NCBI RefSeq assembly: GCF_020831365.1
Contig: NZ_JAJHPV010000020.1
Span: 124,001-188,000, forward strand
Origin: Massilia agrisoli
Lineage (GTDB): Bacteria; Pseudomonadota; Gammaproteobacteria; Burkholderiales; Burkholderiaceae_D
Direction of reading: 5' to 3'
DNA length: 64,000 nucleotides
Under the pieces are notes generated by a model that had not been told where the DNA came from, made no database searches, and was given only the letters and a program-made list of their open reading frames with translations. The position numbers and the translations under genes were made by a program. This document shows, piece after piece, positions 46,584-55,927 of the stretch (its first letter is position 1; each line of letters opens with the position of its first letter).

Positions 46584-49181
46584 ATGAATACCGCTCACCG
46601 CAAACCCCTGCCGGGCACCAAGCTCGATTACTTCGACACGCGCGCAGCGGTTGAAGCCATCCAGCCCGGCGCCTACGACAAGCTGCCGTACACCTCGCGC
46701 GTGCTCGCCGAGAACCTCGTGCGCCGCTGCGACCCCTTGATGCTGACCGCATCGCTCAAGCAGATCATCGAGCGCAAGCGCGACCTCGACTTCCCATGGT
46801 TCCCTGCGCGCGTCGTCTGCCACGACATCCTCGGCCAGACCGCGCTGGTCGACCTGGCCGGCCTGCGCGACGCCATCGCCCTCGAAGGCGGCGACCCTGC
46901 GATGGTCAACCCGGTCGTGCCGACCCAGCTGGTGGTGGACCACTCGCTGGCAGTCGAGTGCGGAGGCTTCGACCCGGACGCGTTCGACAAGAACCGCGCC
47001 ATCGAAGACCGCCGCAACGAAGACCGCTTCGACTTCATCAACTGGACCAAGAAGGCGTTCAAGAACGTCGACGTGATCCCGCCCGGTAATGGCATCCTCC
47101 ACCAGATCAATCTCGAGCGCATGTCGCCGGTAATCCAGGTGAAGGGCAACGTCGCCTACCCGGATACGCTGGTCGGCACCGACTCGCACACCCCGATGGT
47201 CGATGCGCTGGGCGTGATCGCCATCGGCGTCGGCGGCCTCGAAGCCGAAAGCGTCATGCTTGGCCGCGCGTCGTACATGCGCCTGCCGGACATTATCGGC
47301 GTTGAGCTGACCGGCAAGCCGCAGCCTGGCATTACCGCCACCGACATCGTGCTGGCGCTGACCGAATTCCTGCGCGCGTCCAAAGTCGTCTCGTCCTACC
47401 TGGAGTTCTTCGGCGAAGGCGCGTCCACCCTGACCTTGGGCGACCGCGCCACCATCTCGAACATGGCGCCGGAATTCGGCTCGACCGCGGCGATGTTCTA
47501 CATCGACGAACAGACCATCAAGTACCTGAAGCTGACCGGCCGCGACGACGAACTGGTCAAGCTGGTCGAGATCTATGCGAAGGAAACCGGCTTGTGGGCG
47601 GACAGCCTGAAGAACGCCGAGTACGAGCGCGTACTGAGCTTCGACCTGTCGACCGTGGTGCGCAACATCGCCGGCCCGTCCAACCCGCACAAGCGCGTGC
47701 CGACGTCGGAGCTGGCAGCGCGCGGCATCAGCGGCACGGTTGAAAACGAGCCTGGCCTGATGCCGGACGGCGCGGTCATCATCGCCGCGATCACCAGCTG
47801 CACCAACACCAACAACCCGCGCAACATGATCGCCGCCGGCCTCATCGCGCGCAACGCCAACAGGCTTGGCCTCGCGCGCAAGCCGTGGGTCAAGAGCTCG
47901 CTGGCGCCAGGCTCGAAGACTGTCGCGCTGTACCTGGAAGAAGCAGGGCTGATGCCGGAACTGGAAAGCCTCGGCTTCGGCGTCGTGGCGTTTGCCTGCA
48001 CCACCTGCAACGGCATGAGCGGCGCGCTGGATCCGGTCATCCAGCAAGAGATCATCGACCGCGACCTGTACGCCACGGCTGTCCTGTCGGGTAACCGCAA
48101 CTTCGACGGCCGCATCCACCCGTATGCCAAGCAGGCATTCCTGGCGTCGCCGCCGCTGGTGGTCGCATATGCGATTGCCGGTACGATCCGCTTCGATATC
48201 GAGAAGGATATCCTCGGCCTTGATGCGAACGGCAATCCGATCCGCCTGGCCGACATCTGGCCATCGGACGAAGAGATCGACGCGATCGTCGCATCGAGCG
48301 TCAAGCCGGACCAGTTCCGCAAGGTGTACACGCCGATGTTCGCGGTCCAGGCGGACAACGGCGAGAAGGTCAGCCCGCTGTACGACTGGCGCGCGCAAAG
48401 CACCTACATCCGCCGCCCGCCGTACTGGGAAGGCGCGCTGGCTGGCGAGCGTTCGCTCAAGGGCATGCGTCCGCTCGCGGTCCTCGGCGATAACATCACC
48501 ACCGACCACCTTTCGCCGTCGAATGCGATCATGTTGAACAGCGCGGCCGGCGAGTACCTCGCCAAAATGGGCCTGCCGGAAGAGGACTTCAATTCATATG
48601 CGACGCACCGCGGCGACCACCTGACGGCGCAGCGCGCAACCTTTGCCAATCCGACCCTGATTAACGAGATGGCGGTTGTGGACGGCAAGGTGAAAGCTGG
48701 TTCGCTGGCGCGCGTTGAGCCGGAAGGCAAGGTCACGCGCATGTGGGAAGCGATTGAAACCTACATGGAGCGCAAGCAGCCTTTGATCATCGTCGCTGGC
48801 GCCGACTACGGGCAGGGCTCGTCGCGCGACTGGGCGGCCAAGGGCGTACGCCTGGCTGGCGTCGAGGCGATTGTCGCTGAAGGGTTTGAGCGTATCCACC
48901 GCACCAACCTGGTGGGGATGGGCGTGCTGCCGCTGGAGTTCAAGGCTGGTGTCAATCGTTTGACGCTGGGGCTCGATGGCACCGAGACGTATGACGTGGT
49001 CGGTGACCGTACGCCGCGCGCGACGCTGACCCTGGTCGTCAACCGCAAGAATGGCGAACGCCTGGAAGTGCCGGTGACCTGCAGGCTCGATACCGCCGAA
49101 GAGGTGTCGATCTACGAAGCCGGTGGGGTGCTGCAGCGCTTCGCGCAGGACTTCCTCGCGTCTTCGGTGAAGGCTGCGTAA
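46584..49181 (+). CDS. acnD: Fe/S-dependent 2-methylcitrate dehydratase AcnD
   Basis: The 865-residue aconitase-superfamily enzyme has the three cluster cysteines Cys406 (AITSCTN) and Cys472/Cys475 (ACTTC), plus DSHTPMVDALG, GSSRDWAAKG and the aconitase C-terminal swivelling domain. With PrpF it replaces PrpD in dehydrating 2-methylcitrate. ATG 46584 follows AAGGA; the longer frame from 46542 would translate the hairpin repeat. The short prpC-acnD and acnD-prpF gaps each contain a different hairpin family. Confidence 0.94.
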   Translation: MNTAHRKPLPGTKLDYFDTRAAVEAIQPGAYDKLPYTSRVLAENLVRRCDPLMLTASLKQIIERKRDLDFPWFPARVVCHDILGQTALVDLAGLRDAIALEGGDPAMVNPVVPTQLVVDHSLAVECGGFDPDAFDKNRAIEDRRNEDRFDFINWTKKAFKNVDVIPPGNGILHQINLERMSPVIQVKGNVAYPDTLVGTDSHTPMVDALGVIAIGVGGLEAESVMLGRASYMRLPDIIGVELTGKPQPGITATDIVLALTEFLRASKVVSSYLEFFGEGASTLTLGDRATISNMAPEFGSTAAMFYIDEQTIKYLKLTGRDDELVKLVEIYAKETGLWADSLKNAEYERVLSFDLSTVVRNIAGPSNPHKRVPTSELAARGISGTVENEPGLMPDGAVIIAAITSCTNTNNPRNMIAAGLIARNANRLGLARKPWVKSSLAPGSKTVALYLEEAGLMPELESLGFGVVAFACTTCNGMSGALDPVIQQEIIDRDLYATAVLSGNRNFDGRIHPYAKQAFLASPPLVVAYAIAGTIRFDIEKDILGLDANGNPIRLADIWPSDEEIDAIVASSVKPDQFRKVYTPMFAVQADNGEKVSPLYDWRAQSTYIRRPPYWEGALAGERSLKGMRPLAVLGDNITTDHLSPSNAIMLNSAAGEYLAKMGLPEEDFNSYATHRGDHLTAQRATFANPTLINEMAVVDGKVKAGSLARVEPEGKVTRMWEAIETYMERKQPLIIVAGADYGQGSSRDWAAKGVRLAGVEAIVAEGFERIHRTNLVGMGVLPLEFKAGVNRLTLGLDGTETYDVVGDRTPRATLTLVVNRKNGERLEVPVTCRLDTAEEVSIYEAGGVLQRFAQDFLASSVKAA

Positions 49182-49193
49182 CGCAAGCAAAAA

Positions 49194-49274
49194 CGGCGGA
49201 TGCGGGCCTTGCCCTTATCCGCCCTACGTGAAAGGTTTGCGTAGGGCGGATAAGGGCGAAGCCCGCATCCGCCG
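49194..49274. repeat. 81-bp inverted repeat, family 2 (GTAGGGCGGATAAG type), copy 1
   Basis: Arms of about 35 bp, starting CGGCGGATGCGGGC (49194) and ending in GCCCGCATCCGCCG (49274), with GTAGGGCGGATAAGGGC at 49241. The arms differ at only two positions across a 12-nt spacer. It occupies the acnD-prpF gap and would make a very stable RNA hairpin inside the operon transcript. Confidence 0.85.
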
Positions 49275-49289
49275 AACCCAGGAACCAAA

Positions 49290-50480
49290 ATGACCCACGC
49301 ACCACAAATCAAAATCCCCGCCACCTACATGCGTGGCGGTACCAGCAAGGGCGTATTCTTCCGCCTGCAAGACCTGCCGCAGATCGCCCAGCTGCCCGGC
49401 CCTGCGCGCGACGCGCTGCTGCTGCGCGTGATCGGCAGCCCCGACCCTTACGGCAAGCAGATCGACGGCATGGGCGGCGCAACGTCAAGCACCAGCAAGG
49501 CAGTGATCCTGTCGCGCAGCAGCAAGGAAGGCCACGACGTCGATTACCTGTTCGGCCAGGTCGCCATCGACAAGGCCTTCGTTGACTGGAGCGGCAACTG
49601 CGGCAACCTGTCTGCTGCCGTCGGTTCGTTCGCCATCAGCGGCGGCATGGTCGACCCGGCGCGCATCCCGGAGAACGGCATCGCCACCGTGCGCATTTGG
49701 CAGGCCAACATTGGCAAGACCATCATCGCCCACGTCCCGATCACCAACGGCGAAGTGCAGGAGACCGGTGAATTCGCCCTCGACGGCGTTACCTTCCCGG
49801 CAGCCGAAGTGCAGCTTGAATTCATGGACCCCGCGGCCGAAGAAGATGGCGAGGGCGGTTCCATGTTCCCGACCGGGAACCTGGTCGACGACCTCGAGGT
49901 GCCCGAGGTGGGCACCTTCAAGGCCACGATGATCAATGCCGGCATTCCGACCATCTTCCTGAATGCGGCGGACATCGGCTACACCGGCACCGAACTGCAG
50001 GATGCGATCAACAGCGACCCCGTAGCCCTTGCGAGGTTCGAGACGATCCGCGCGCACGGCGCGGTGCGCATGGGCCTCATCAAGCATGTGGCCGAAGCGG
50101 CCAAGCTGCAGCACACGCCGAAGGTCGCCTTCGTCGCACCGCCTGCCGCCTATGTGTCGTCGAGCGGTAAGGAGGTGTCGGCAATCGATGTCGACTTGCT
50201 GGTGCGCGCCATGTCGATGGGGAAGCTGCACCACGCGATGATGGGCACCGCAGCCGTTGCCATCGGTACCGCAGCGGCCATACCGGGTACCCTGGTGAAC
50301 CTCGCCGCAGGCGGCGGCTCGCCAAGCGCGGTGCGCTTCGGCCATCCATCCGGCACCCTGCGCGTCGGTGCCCAGGCCACGTTCAGCAATGGCGAGTGGT
50401 CAGTTAGTAAAGCCATCATGAGCCGCAGCGCGCGGGTGCTGATGGAGGGCTGGGTGCGCGTACCGGGGGACGCTTTCTAA
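49290..50480 (+). CDS. prpF: 2-methylaconitate cis-trans isomerase PrpF
   Basis: The 396-residue enzyme belongs to the PrpF family, structurally related to diaminopimelate epimerase. Blocks: IPATYMRGGTSKGVFF at the N-terminus, GSPDPYGKQIDGMGGATSSTSK, WSGNCGNLSAAVG, MINAGIPTIFLNA. It isomerises the AcnD product to the substrate of aconitase hydration. Last gene of the prp operon; the gene downstream has a 156-bp gap and its own leader. Confidence 0.95.
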   Translation: MTHAPQIKIPATYMRGGTSKGVFFRLQDLPQIAQLPGPARDALLLRVIGSPDPYGKQIDGMGGATSSTSKAVILSRSSKEGHDVDYLFGQVAIDKAFVDWSGNCGNLSAAVGSFAISGGMVDPARIPENGIATVRIWQANIGKTIIAHVPITNGEVQETGEFALDGVTFPAAEVQLEFMDPAAEEDGEGGSMFPTGNLVDDLEVPEVGTFKATMINAGIPTIFLNAADIGYTGTELQDAINSDPVALARFETIRAHGAVRMGLIKHVAEAAKLQHTPKVAFVAPPAAYVSSSGKEVSAIDVDLLVRAMSMGKLHHAMMGTAAVAIGTAAAIPGTLVNLAAGGGSPSAVRFGHPSGTLRVGAQATFSNGEWSVSKAIMSRSARVLMEGWVRVPGDAF

Positions 50481-50636
50481 GCCCGGATGAGGGCCCGCAG
50501 CCTGGTCATTTTGGCCGGCTGCGCGGCTCTTTAGTGTTCAACCCTGACGTAATTCTTCCAATTTAGCGATTTTGCCGCCAAATGTGGTTTATGATCCCGA
50601 CTGAAGCTGCCCGGTATAGAGGCAGTACTTATTACA

Positions 50637-53525
50637 GTGTGGGACATGGATCGAGTACTGGCAAATCCTGACTTTGTCGCGGAATCTCTACAGCTATTTG
50701 GACTGCCCGCTTGCGCCTGCAACGCGGCAGGCCAGGTGTTTGCGCTCAACGCCGAACTGGCAAGGCTGATCGGGCGCGACGCGCATGGCCTTGAGCTTCC
50801 CGAGCTGTTCACGGCGCGCACCGCGCCCGCAGCGGCTGCGCGCCTGCATAGCGCCACCGCAGTTGAGCAGGAGTGGGCCAGTGGGCTGGTGGCGTCCAAC
50901 GGCAGCGAGATCGCCGTCCAGGTCCACGCCAAGCCCCTTTCCGCAAAGGCCAACGCGCCCGGCGCCATCTTCGTATTCACCGATCTTCGTCCGTTTGAGC
51001 GCGACCAGTCGGCCCTGCGCCAATCGCTGCTTGAGCAAAAGGCGATCCTCGATAACGCGTCTGTCGGCATCTTGTTCAGCAAGGCAGGCATCATGTCGTC
51101 ATGTAATCCCCGTTTTGCCGAGATGTTCGGCTATACGCAGGAGGATATGATTGGGCGGCGCGCGATCGAGGTATTCCCGTCGCCCGACGTGTACGTCAAA
51201 TTCGGCAAGGACGCGGGCCCTTTGCTAAGCCAGGGCCTGCCGTTTGAAGCACAGGAGGCGCAGTTCAAGCGCCGCGACGGCAGCCTGTTCTGGTGCCGCG
51301 TGCGCGCCAAGGCGGTGGATATCGACCGCAACGAAGAGGGCACGATCTGGATCCTTGAGGATGTCACCGATACCCGCCTGGCGATGACCGAAGGCCAGGC
51401 GATCATGACCAATGCCTCCTTCACGATCCTGTTCACTCGCAACCGCGTCGTCACGCGCTACAACCGCAGCTTCGGCGAGATGTTCGGCTACGAGGGCGAC
51501 GAGGCGCTCGGCATTCCTGGCCGCGCGCTGTATCCGAGCGACGAAGTCTACGACCAGCTGGGCAGGGAAGCCACGCCGCTGCTGTCAGTCGGCCGCCCGT
51601 TCCAGACCGAAGTGGAGATGGTGCGCAAGGACGGCACCGAGATGTGGGTCCAGGTAATCGCATTCGTTGTCAACCCTGAAGACCCATCGCGCGGCACCAT
51701 CTGGATCATCGAGGACAGAACCAGGCAAAAGCGCGCCGAGGAATCCCTGCGCAACGCGCTGCTGGAAAACCAGGCGATCCTCGATAGCGCGGTGCTGGGC
51801 ATCGCCGTCGTCGAAAACGGTTACAACCTGCGTTGCAATACCAAGATGGAAGAGCTGTTCGGCTACGGTCCTGGCGAAATTGAAGGACTGTCCGTGCAGT
51901 CGCTTTACCCCGACAAGGCGGGCTGGGATGCGGCCCGCACCGAGACCTCGCGCAACTTCCATTCCGGCCGCATCAGCATGGGCGAATACCAGCTGGTGCG
52001 CAAGGACGGCAGCACTTTCTGGGCGCGTTTGTCGGGCCGCCCGTTCGACCTGTCGAAGGCCACCGGCCGCTCGGTATGGGTAGTCGACGACGTGACGGCG
52101 CGCCGCGAAGCGGCCGAGGCGATCCGCCGCGCGCGCGACGAACTGGAAGTGCGCGTGCTTGAACGCACGGCCGAACTGGCCGGCGCCAACACCTTGCTGC
52201 AGGCGGAGATTGTCGAGCGGCGGCAAGCGGAGGCGCGCGTCCACCACATGGCTTACCACGACAGCCTCACCGGGCTGCCCAACCGCGCGCTGCTCGCCGA
52301 CCGCCTCGACCGCGCGATGCTGACGGCGCAGCGGACCGACCGCAAGCTGGCGGTGATGTTCCTAGACCTCGACCGCTTCAAGACCATCAACGACTCGCTC
52401 GGCCACCTGACGGGCGACTACCTGCTGAAGGAAGTCGCCAACCGGCTTTGCCGCGCCGTGCGCGCCAGCGATACCGTGGCGCGCCTTGGCGGCGATGAAT
52501 TCGTGGTGCTGGTGCCCGGCATCCGCGAAGCGTCGGAGTGCAACCACGTGGCCGAAAAGATCATCGACGCGCTGGCCTCGCCAATTCCATTCGAAGGCCG
52601 GATGCTGCACATCACCCCGTCGATCGGCATCTGCATGTATCCGAGCGACGGCGGCGACGTCGAAACGCTGATGCGCCATGCCGACGCGGCCATGTACCAC
52701 GCCAAGGCCAGCGGGCGTAACAACTACCAGTTCTTCACGCAGACGATGAACCAGGCCGCGTCGCAGCACTTCGAGCTCGAAAGCAGCTTGCGCGGCGCGA
52801 TGGCGCGCAAGGAGTTCGAGCTGTTCTACCAGCCGATCATCGACACCGGCACGCGCCGCATCCACACGCTGGAAGTGCTGTTGCGCTGGCGCCGTGGCGG
52901 TACAGAGCTGGTGCAGCCGGACCAGTTCATTCCGATCATGGAAGAAAACGGGCTGATCGTACCGGTTGGTGAATGGGTGATGCGGCGCGCCTGCGAGCAA
53001 AGTGTCGAGTGGCTGCGCCAGGGCTTCGATCCGGTGCCGCTGGCGGTCAACCTGTCGCCGCGCCAGTTCATGAACCGCGGGCTGATCCAGTCGATCCGCA
53101 GCATCCTGGACGAGACGGGCATCGATCCTGCGCTGATCGAGTTCGAGATTACCGAGACCGCGCTGATGCAGCACGGCGAGCAGACGCTGGAAATTCTCGG
53201 GCAGATCAACCGCATGGGCATCCGTTTGTCGATCGACGATTTCGGAACGGGCTATTCAAGCCTGGCTTACCTGAAGCGCTTCCCGGTCAAGAAGGTGAAG
53301 ATCGACCGCGCGTTCATCAAGGACCTCGAAAACAGTGCCGAAGACCGCGCCATCGTGGGGGCGATTATCGCGCTGTCGAACAGCCTGCAGCTGTCGGTGG
53401 TGGCGGAGGGCGTCGAGAGTGAAGGGCAGTACAAGCTGCTGCGCGAGAATGGGTGCCAGTATGCGCAGGGGTTCCTGTTCTCGCAGCCGGTCGAAGCGCA
53501 TGAGGTGATGGCGCTGGTGAGGTAA
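50637..53525 (+). CDS. Multi-PAS GGDEF-EAL cyclic-di-GMP protein
   Basis: A 962-residue soluble protein. The GTG at 50637 fits AGAGGCAG upstream better than ATG 50646. It has four PAS-type domains (about 15-115, 135-250, 260-370, 385-500). The last three are visibly repeats of each other (LFSKAGIMSSCNPRFAEMFGY; LFTRNRVVTRYNRSFGEMFGY; VVENGYNLRCNTKMEELFGY). A coiled-coil leads to GGDEF (618-622, with I-site RASD just before). The EAL domain has the signature EVL (Glu746) but keeps VNLSPRQF, EITETALM, DDFGTGYSSL and KIDRAF. Both activities remain possible. Convergent with xthA across a family 2 hairpin. Confidence 0.92.
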   Translation: MWDMDRVLANPDFVAESLQLFGLPACACNAAGQVFALNAELARLIGRDAHGLELPELFTARTAPAAAARLHSATAVEQEWASGLVASNGSEIAVQVHAKPLSAKANAPGAIFVFTDLRPFERDQSALRQSLLEQKAILDNASVGILFSKAGIMSSCNPRFAEMFGYTQEDMIGRRAIEVFPSPDVYVKFGKDAGPLLSQGLPFEAQEAQFKRRDGSLFWCRVRAKAVDIDRNEEGTIWILEDVTDTRLAMTEGQAIMTNASFTILFTRNRVVTRYNRSFGEMFGYEGDEALGIPGRALYPSDEVYDQLGREATPLLSVGRPFQTEVEMVRKDGTEMWVQVIAFVVNPEDPSRGTIWIIEDRTRQKRAEESLRNALLENQAILDSAVLGIAVVENGYNLRCNTKMEELFGYGPGEIEGLSVQSLYPDKAGWDAARTETSRNFHSGRISMGEYQLVRKDGSTFWARLSGRPFDLSKATGRSVWVVDDVTARREAAEAIRRARDELEVRVLERTAELAGANTLLQAEIVERRQAEARVHHMAYHDSLTGLPNRALLADRLDRAMLTAQRTDRKLAVMFLDLDRFKTINDSLGHLTGDYLLKEVANRLCRAVRASDTVARLGGDEFVVLVPGIREASECNHVAEKIIDALASPIPFEGRMLHITPSIGICMYPSDGGDVETLMRHADAAMYHAKASGRNNYQFFTQTMNQAASQHFELESSLRGAMARKEFELFYQPIIDTGTRRIHTLEVLLRWRRGGTELVQPDQFIPIMEENGLIVPVGEWVMRRACEQSVEWLRQGFDPVPLAVNLSPRQFMNRGLIQSIRSILDETGIDPALIEFEITETALMQHGEQTLEILGQINRMGIRLSIDDFGTGYSSLAYLKRFPVKKVKIDRAFIKDLENSAEDRAIVGAIIALSNSLQLSVVAEGVESEGQYKLLRENGCQYAQGFLFSQPVEAHEVMALVR

Positions 53526-53526
53526 C

Positions 53527-53623
53527 CGGCGGATGCGCGCTTCGCGCTTATCCGCCCTACATGTAGTACGCGCCTGCACATCCTCTTCATGTAGGGCGGA
53601 TAAGCGCTCGCGCGCATCCGCCG
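53527..53623. repeat. 97-bp inverted repeat, family 2, copy 2
   Basis: Left arm starts CGGCGGATGCGCGC at 53527 and ends CCCTACATG at 53563; right arm CATGTAGGGCGGATAAG runs from 53588 to 53623. It lies directly after the GGDEF-EAL stop (53525) and before the convergent xthA stop (53637), where it may end both transcripts. Confidence 0.85.
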
Positions 53624-53636
53624 AATTCAGCCACTG

Positions 53637-54407
53637 TTATCCGAGCGTGGCAATCACCGGCGCATGGTCCGACGGCTGCGTCCATTTGCGCGGCACGCGG
53701 TCGATCGCACAGGCCACGCAGCGCTTCGCGAGCGACTCCGACAGCAAAATATGGTCGATGCGCAGGCCCTTGTTCTTCTGGTATCCCAGTTGCCGGTAAT
53801 CCCACCAGCTGAACGACTTCTCCGGCTGCTCGAACAGGCGGAACGAATCCGTCAGCCCCAGCCCGATCAGGTGCGCCAGCGCCTCGCGCTCCTTCGGTGA
53901 GCACAGCACCTCGCCGCCCCATCCAACCGGGTCGTACACGTCGCGGTCTTCCGGAGCGATGTTGTAGTCGCCAAGGATGGCCAGCCCCTGGCCGCCGTGC
54001 GTGCGCAGTTCTTCGGCCAGCCACTCGCGCAGCGACGCCAGCCACGCCAGCTTGTACACGTATTTATCCGAATCGACCGACTGCCCGTTCGGTACATACG
54101 CGCTGATGAAGCGCATGCCCTCAATGGTGGCGGCCAGGATGCGCTGCTGCGGATCCTCGAAACGGGGATTGTTCCGCACCACGTCGGTAATCGGGTGCTT
54201 CGACAGGATCGCCACCCCGTTGTAGGTCTTCTGGCCGCTGAACGCCACCTGGTAGCCAGCCGCATTAATTTCGGCAAGCGGAAACTTGTCGTCTTCCAGT
54301 TTGGTCTCTTGGAGGCAGAGCACATCGACCGGATTGGTTTCCAGCCACTGCAGCAGGTGAGGCAGGCGAACTTTGAGGGAATTGACGTTCCAGGTTGCTA
54401 TTTTCAT
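53637..54407 (-). CDS. xthA: Exodeoxyribonuclease III
   Basis: The 256-residue enzyme of the endonuclease/exonuclease/phosphatase family has TWNVNSLKVRLP (Asn), Glu34 in CLQETK, VAILSKHPI, LGDYNIAPEDRDV (Asp/Asn) and the C-terminal SDHAPV (Asp-His). It acts as an AP endonuclease and 3'-5' exonuclease in base-excision repair. Length and motifs are normal. Confidence 0.95.
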   Translation of the reverse strand: MKIATWNVNSLKVRLPHLLQWLETNPVDVLCLQETKLEDDKFPLAEINAAGYQVAFSGQKTYNGVAILSKHPITDVVRNNPRFEDPQQRILAATIEGMRFISAYVPNGQSVDSDKYVYKLAWLASLREWLAEELRTHGGQGLAILGDYNIAPEDRDVYDPVGWGGEVLCSPKEREALAHLIGLGLTDSFRLFEQPEKSFSWWDYRQLGYQKNKGLRIDHILLSESLAKRCVACAIDRVPRKWTQPSDHAPVIATLG

Positions 54408-54795
54408 TGGTGAGGTCAGGGAAGGGCAGCGAAGACGGAAGTATCAACGCTCATGGCGGGAAGCGCAAGGTTGAGCTATCGCAAATGTCCATGCTATTTG
54501 CATTGCCAAGAGGATATATTTTGCCTACAAATGTAGCAAAGTGTAACAACATTTACACACGAGCCCGTGAATAGCCTATTGTTACTCATGAGGAATTAAA
54601 AATTGCATTTTTATAACGGCTGGCGTACTATACTATATGCAGGTCGTGAGATTTTGCAGCTACGCCACAGTTCGGTAGGTGGCCTTGTAAAACAATGAAA
54701 TTTTCGCAGTGTCGCCCCAATAGGTGGTACTATTTTGCAAAGTTGCATTTTCAACATTTGTCGAAATGCGGTAACAGCATTTGTAAAGGAAGATA
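54408..54795. promoter_or_regulatory. 388-bp A/T-rich regulatory region between xthA and a small two-gene unit
   Basis: Markedly more A/T-rich than the rest of the window. It contains a plausible promoter TTGCAT (54603-54608)-17 nt-TACTAT (54626-54631). TTGCATTTT is repeated at 54603 and 54743, TAGGTGG at 54676 and 54721, and TGCAA-AG-TTGCA forms a palindrome at 54736-54747. GCATTT also recurs next to the ribosome-binding site AAGGA (54787). This gives a leader of about 160 nt with repeated motifs. I see no coding frame or RNA gene that I can name. Confidence 0.45.
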
Positions 54796-55173
54796 ATGCG
54801 TAGTGCATTTGAAGCGTGGGCGCAACGGGACGGTCACATTGTCCGCCGCCGTGAAGACAAGCCAGATGAATATCTGGTATTCGAAACGCAACGCCGCTGG
54901 GTAATCTGGCAAGCGGCCCTTGCACATGGGAAGTCCGCTGCCGCGACTGCCAAGTTCGCCGCAGCAAAGGCTCCAGCGCGAGAGCAGGGCGAGCCGGCTG
55001 AGAAAGCCGCGCCGATGGCGCCGGATGAGGCCACGGTACGCAACAAGGTGCTCAACGAAGTCCTCGACGCGTTCAGCGACCTGGATGAATCGGACGGCAT
55101 CGAAGGCGTTCTGAAGGTGATCCAGGGCCTGAAGAAAAAGCAGAAAGTCCTCGCGGAAGATAAAGCGGGTTGA
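54796..55173 (+). CDS. Small protein with phage-like Trp-rich N-terminus, unknown function
   Basis: A 125-residue soluble protein behind AAAGGA. The first 45 residues (FEAWAQRDG, YLVFETQRRWVIWQAALAHGK) resemble the short aromatic 'W..WQAA' module seen in many phage and proteobacterial hypothetical proteins. An Ala/Lys/Glu linker follows, then an acidic-basic helix (LNEVLDAFSDLDESDGIEGVLKVIQGLKKKQK). No function can be assigned. Stop and the next start overlap (TGATG), so it is co-translated with a DUF1653 protein. Confidence 0.65.
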   Translation: MRSAFEAWAQRDGHIVRRREDKPDEYLVFETQRRWVIWQAALAHGKSAAATAKFAAAKAPAREQGEPAEKAAPMAPDEATVRNKVLNEVLDAFSDLDESDGIEGVLKVIQGLKKKQKVLAEDKAG

Positions 55174-55364
55174 TGCAGAAATTCCGGCATTACAAGGGCG
55201 GTCTGTACGAGCTGGTGTGCGTTGCCACGCTCGAATCGGACCTGTCCGAAATGATCGTATACCGGGCCGCGAACGGATCCATCTGGACGCGTCCCAAAGA
55301 TGTTTTCTTCGAACTGGTTGACGTCGACGGCCAGCAAGTGCCGCGCTTCGCCCCAATCGACTAG
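55173..55364 (+). CDS. DUF1653 family small protein
   Basis: The 63-residue protein is one DUF1653 domain: FRHYKGGLYELVCVATLESD, MIVYRAANGSIWTRPKDVFFE and the C-terminal VPRFAPI. It is a compact beta-fold family of unknown function. ATG 55173 shares its A with the upstream TGA; a TTG one codon earlier is also in frame but less likely. Confidence 0.85.
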   Translation: MQKFRHYKGGLYELVCVATLESDLSEMIVYRAANGSIWTRPKDVFFELVDVDGQQVPRFAPID

Positions 55365-55397
55365 TCCCGCCGCACAGGCACACTCCCAGGAATGAAC

Positions 55398-55868
55398 ATG
55401 TTGACCAAAGCTGCTATCGGCCTGGCTTTGTCAGGCGTTCTCGCATCCGCCACGGCCGAAACCGTGGGCTCGGTCGATACCGTATTCAAGCTGCTCGGGC
55501 CTGACCACAAGGTGGTGGTGGAAGTGTTCGACGATCCGCGCGTGCGCGGTGTCAGCTGCTATCTGTCGCGCGCAAAAACCGGCGGCATCAAAGGCGCGAT
55601 CGGCATCGCCGAAGACAAGTCGAATGCCTCGGTGGCGTGCCGCCACGTCGGGCCGCTGGCCTTCAACGGCAAGCTGCCCCGGCAGGAGGAAGTATTCTCC
55701 GAACGCGCCTCGATCCTGTTCAAGCATGTGCGCGTGGTGCGCATGGTCGACCCCAAGCGCAACGCGCTGGTCTACCTGGTGTATTCCGACCGCCTGATCG
55801 AAGGCAGCCCGCAAAACAGCGTTACCGCGGTGCCGGTGCCGGCCAATTTGCCTATCCCCCTCAAATAA
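55398..55868 (+). CDS. creA: CreA family periplasmic protein
   Basis: The 156-residue protein has a signal peptide ending SATAE and the CreA core: [60 protein letters not shown], and [29 protein letters not shown]. The family is conserved but of unknown function. ATG 55398 lies 6 nt after AGGA; ATG 55392 would be only 1 nt away. Confidence 0.88.
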   Translation: MLTKAAIGLALSGVLASATAETVGSVDTVFKLLGPDHKVVVEVFDDPRVRGVSCYLSRAKTGGIKGAIGIAEDKSNASVACRHVGPLAFNGKLPRQEEVFSERASILFKHVRVVRMVDPKRNALVYLVYSDRLIEGSPQNSVTAVPVPANLPIPLK

Positions 55869-55927
55869 GTCTTCAGGAATCCCCGCAGCCTGCCGTAAAC
55901 AGGCATATGACAACGGCGGTGGATAAC

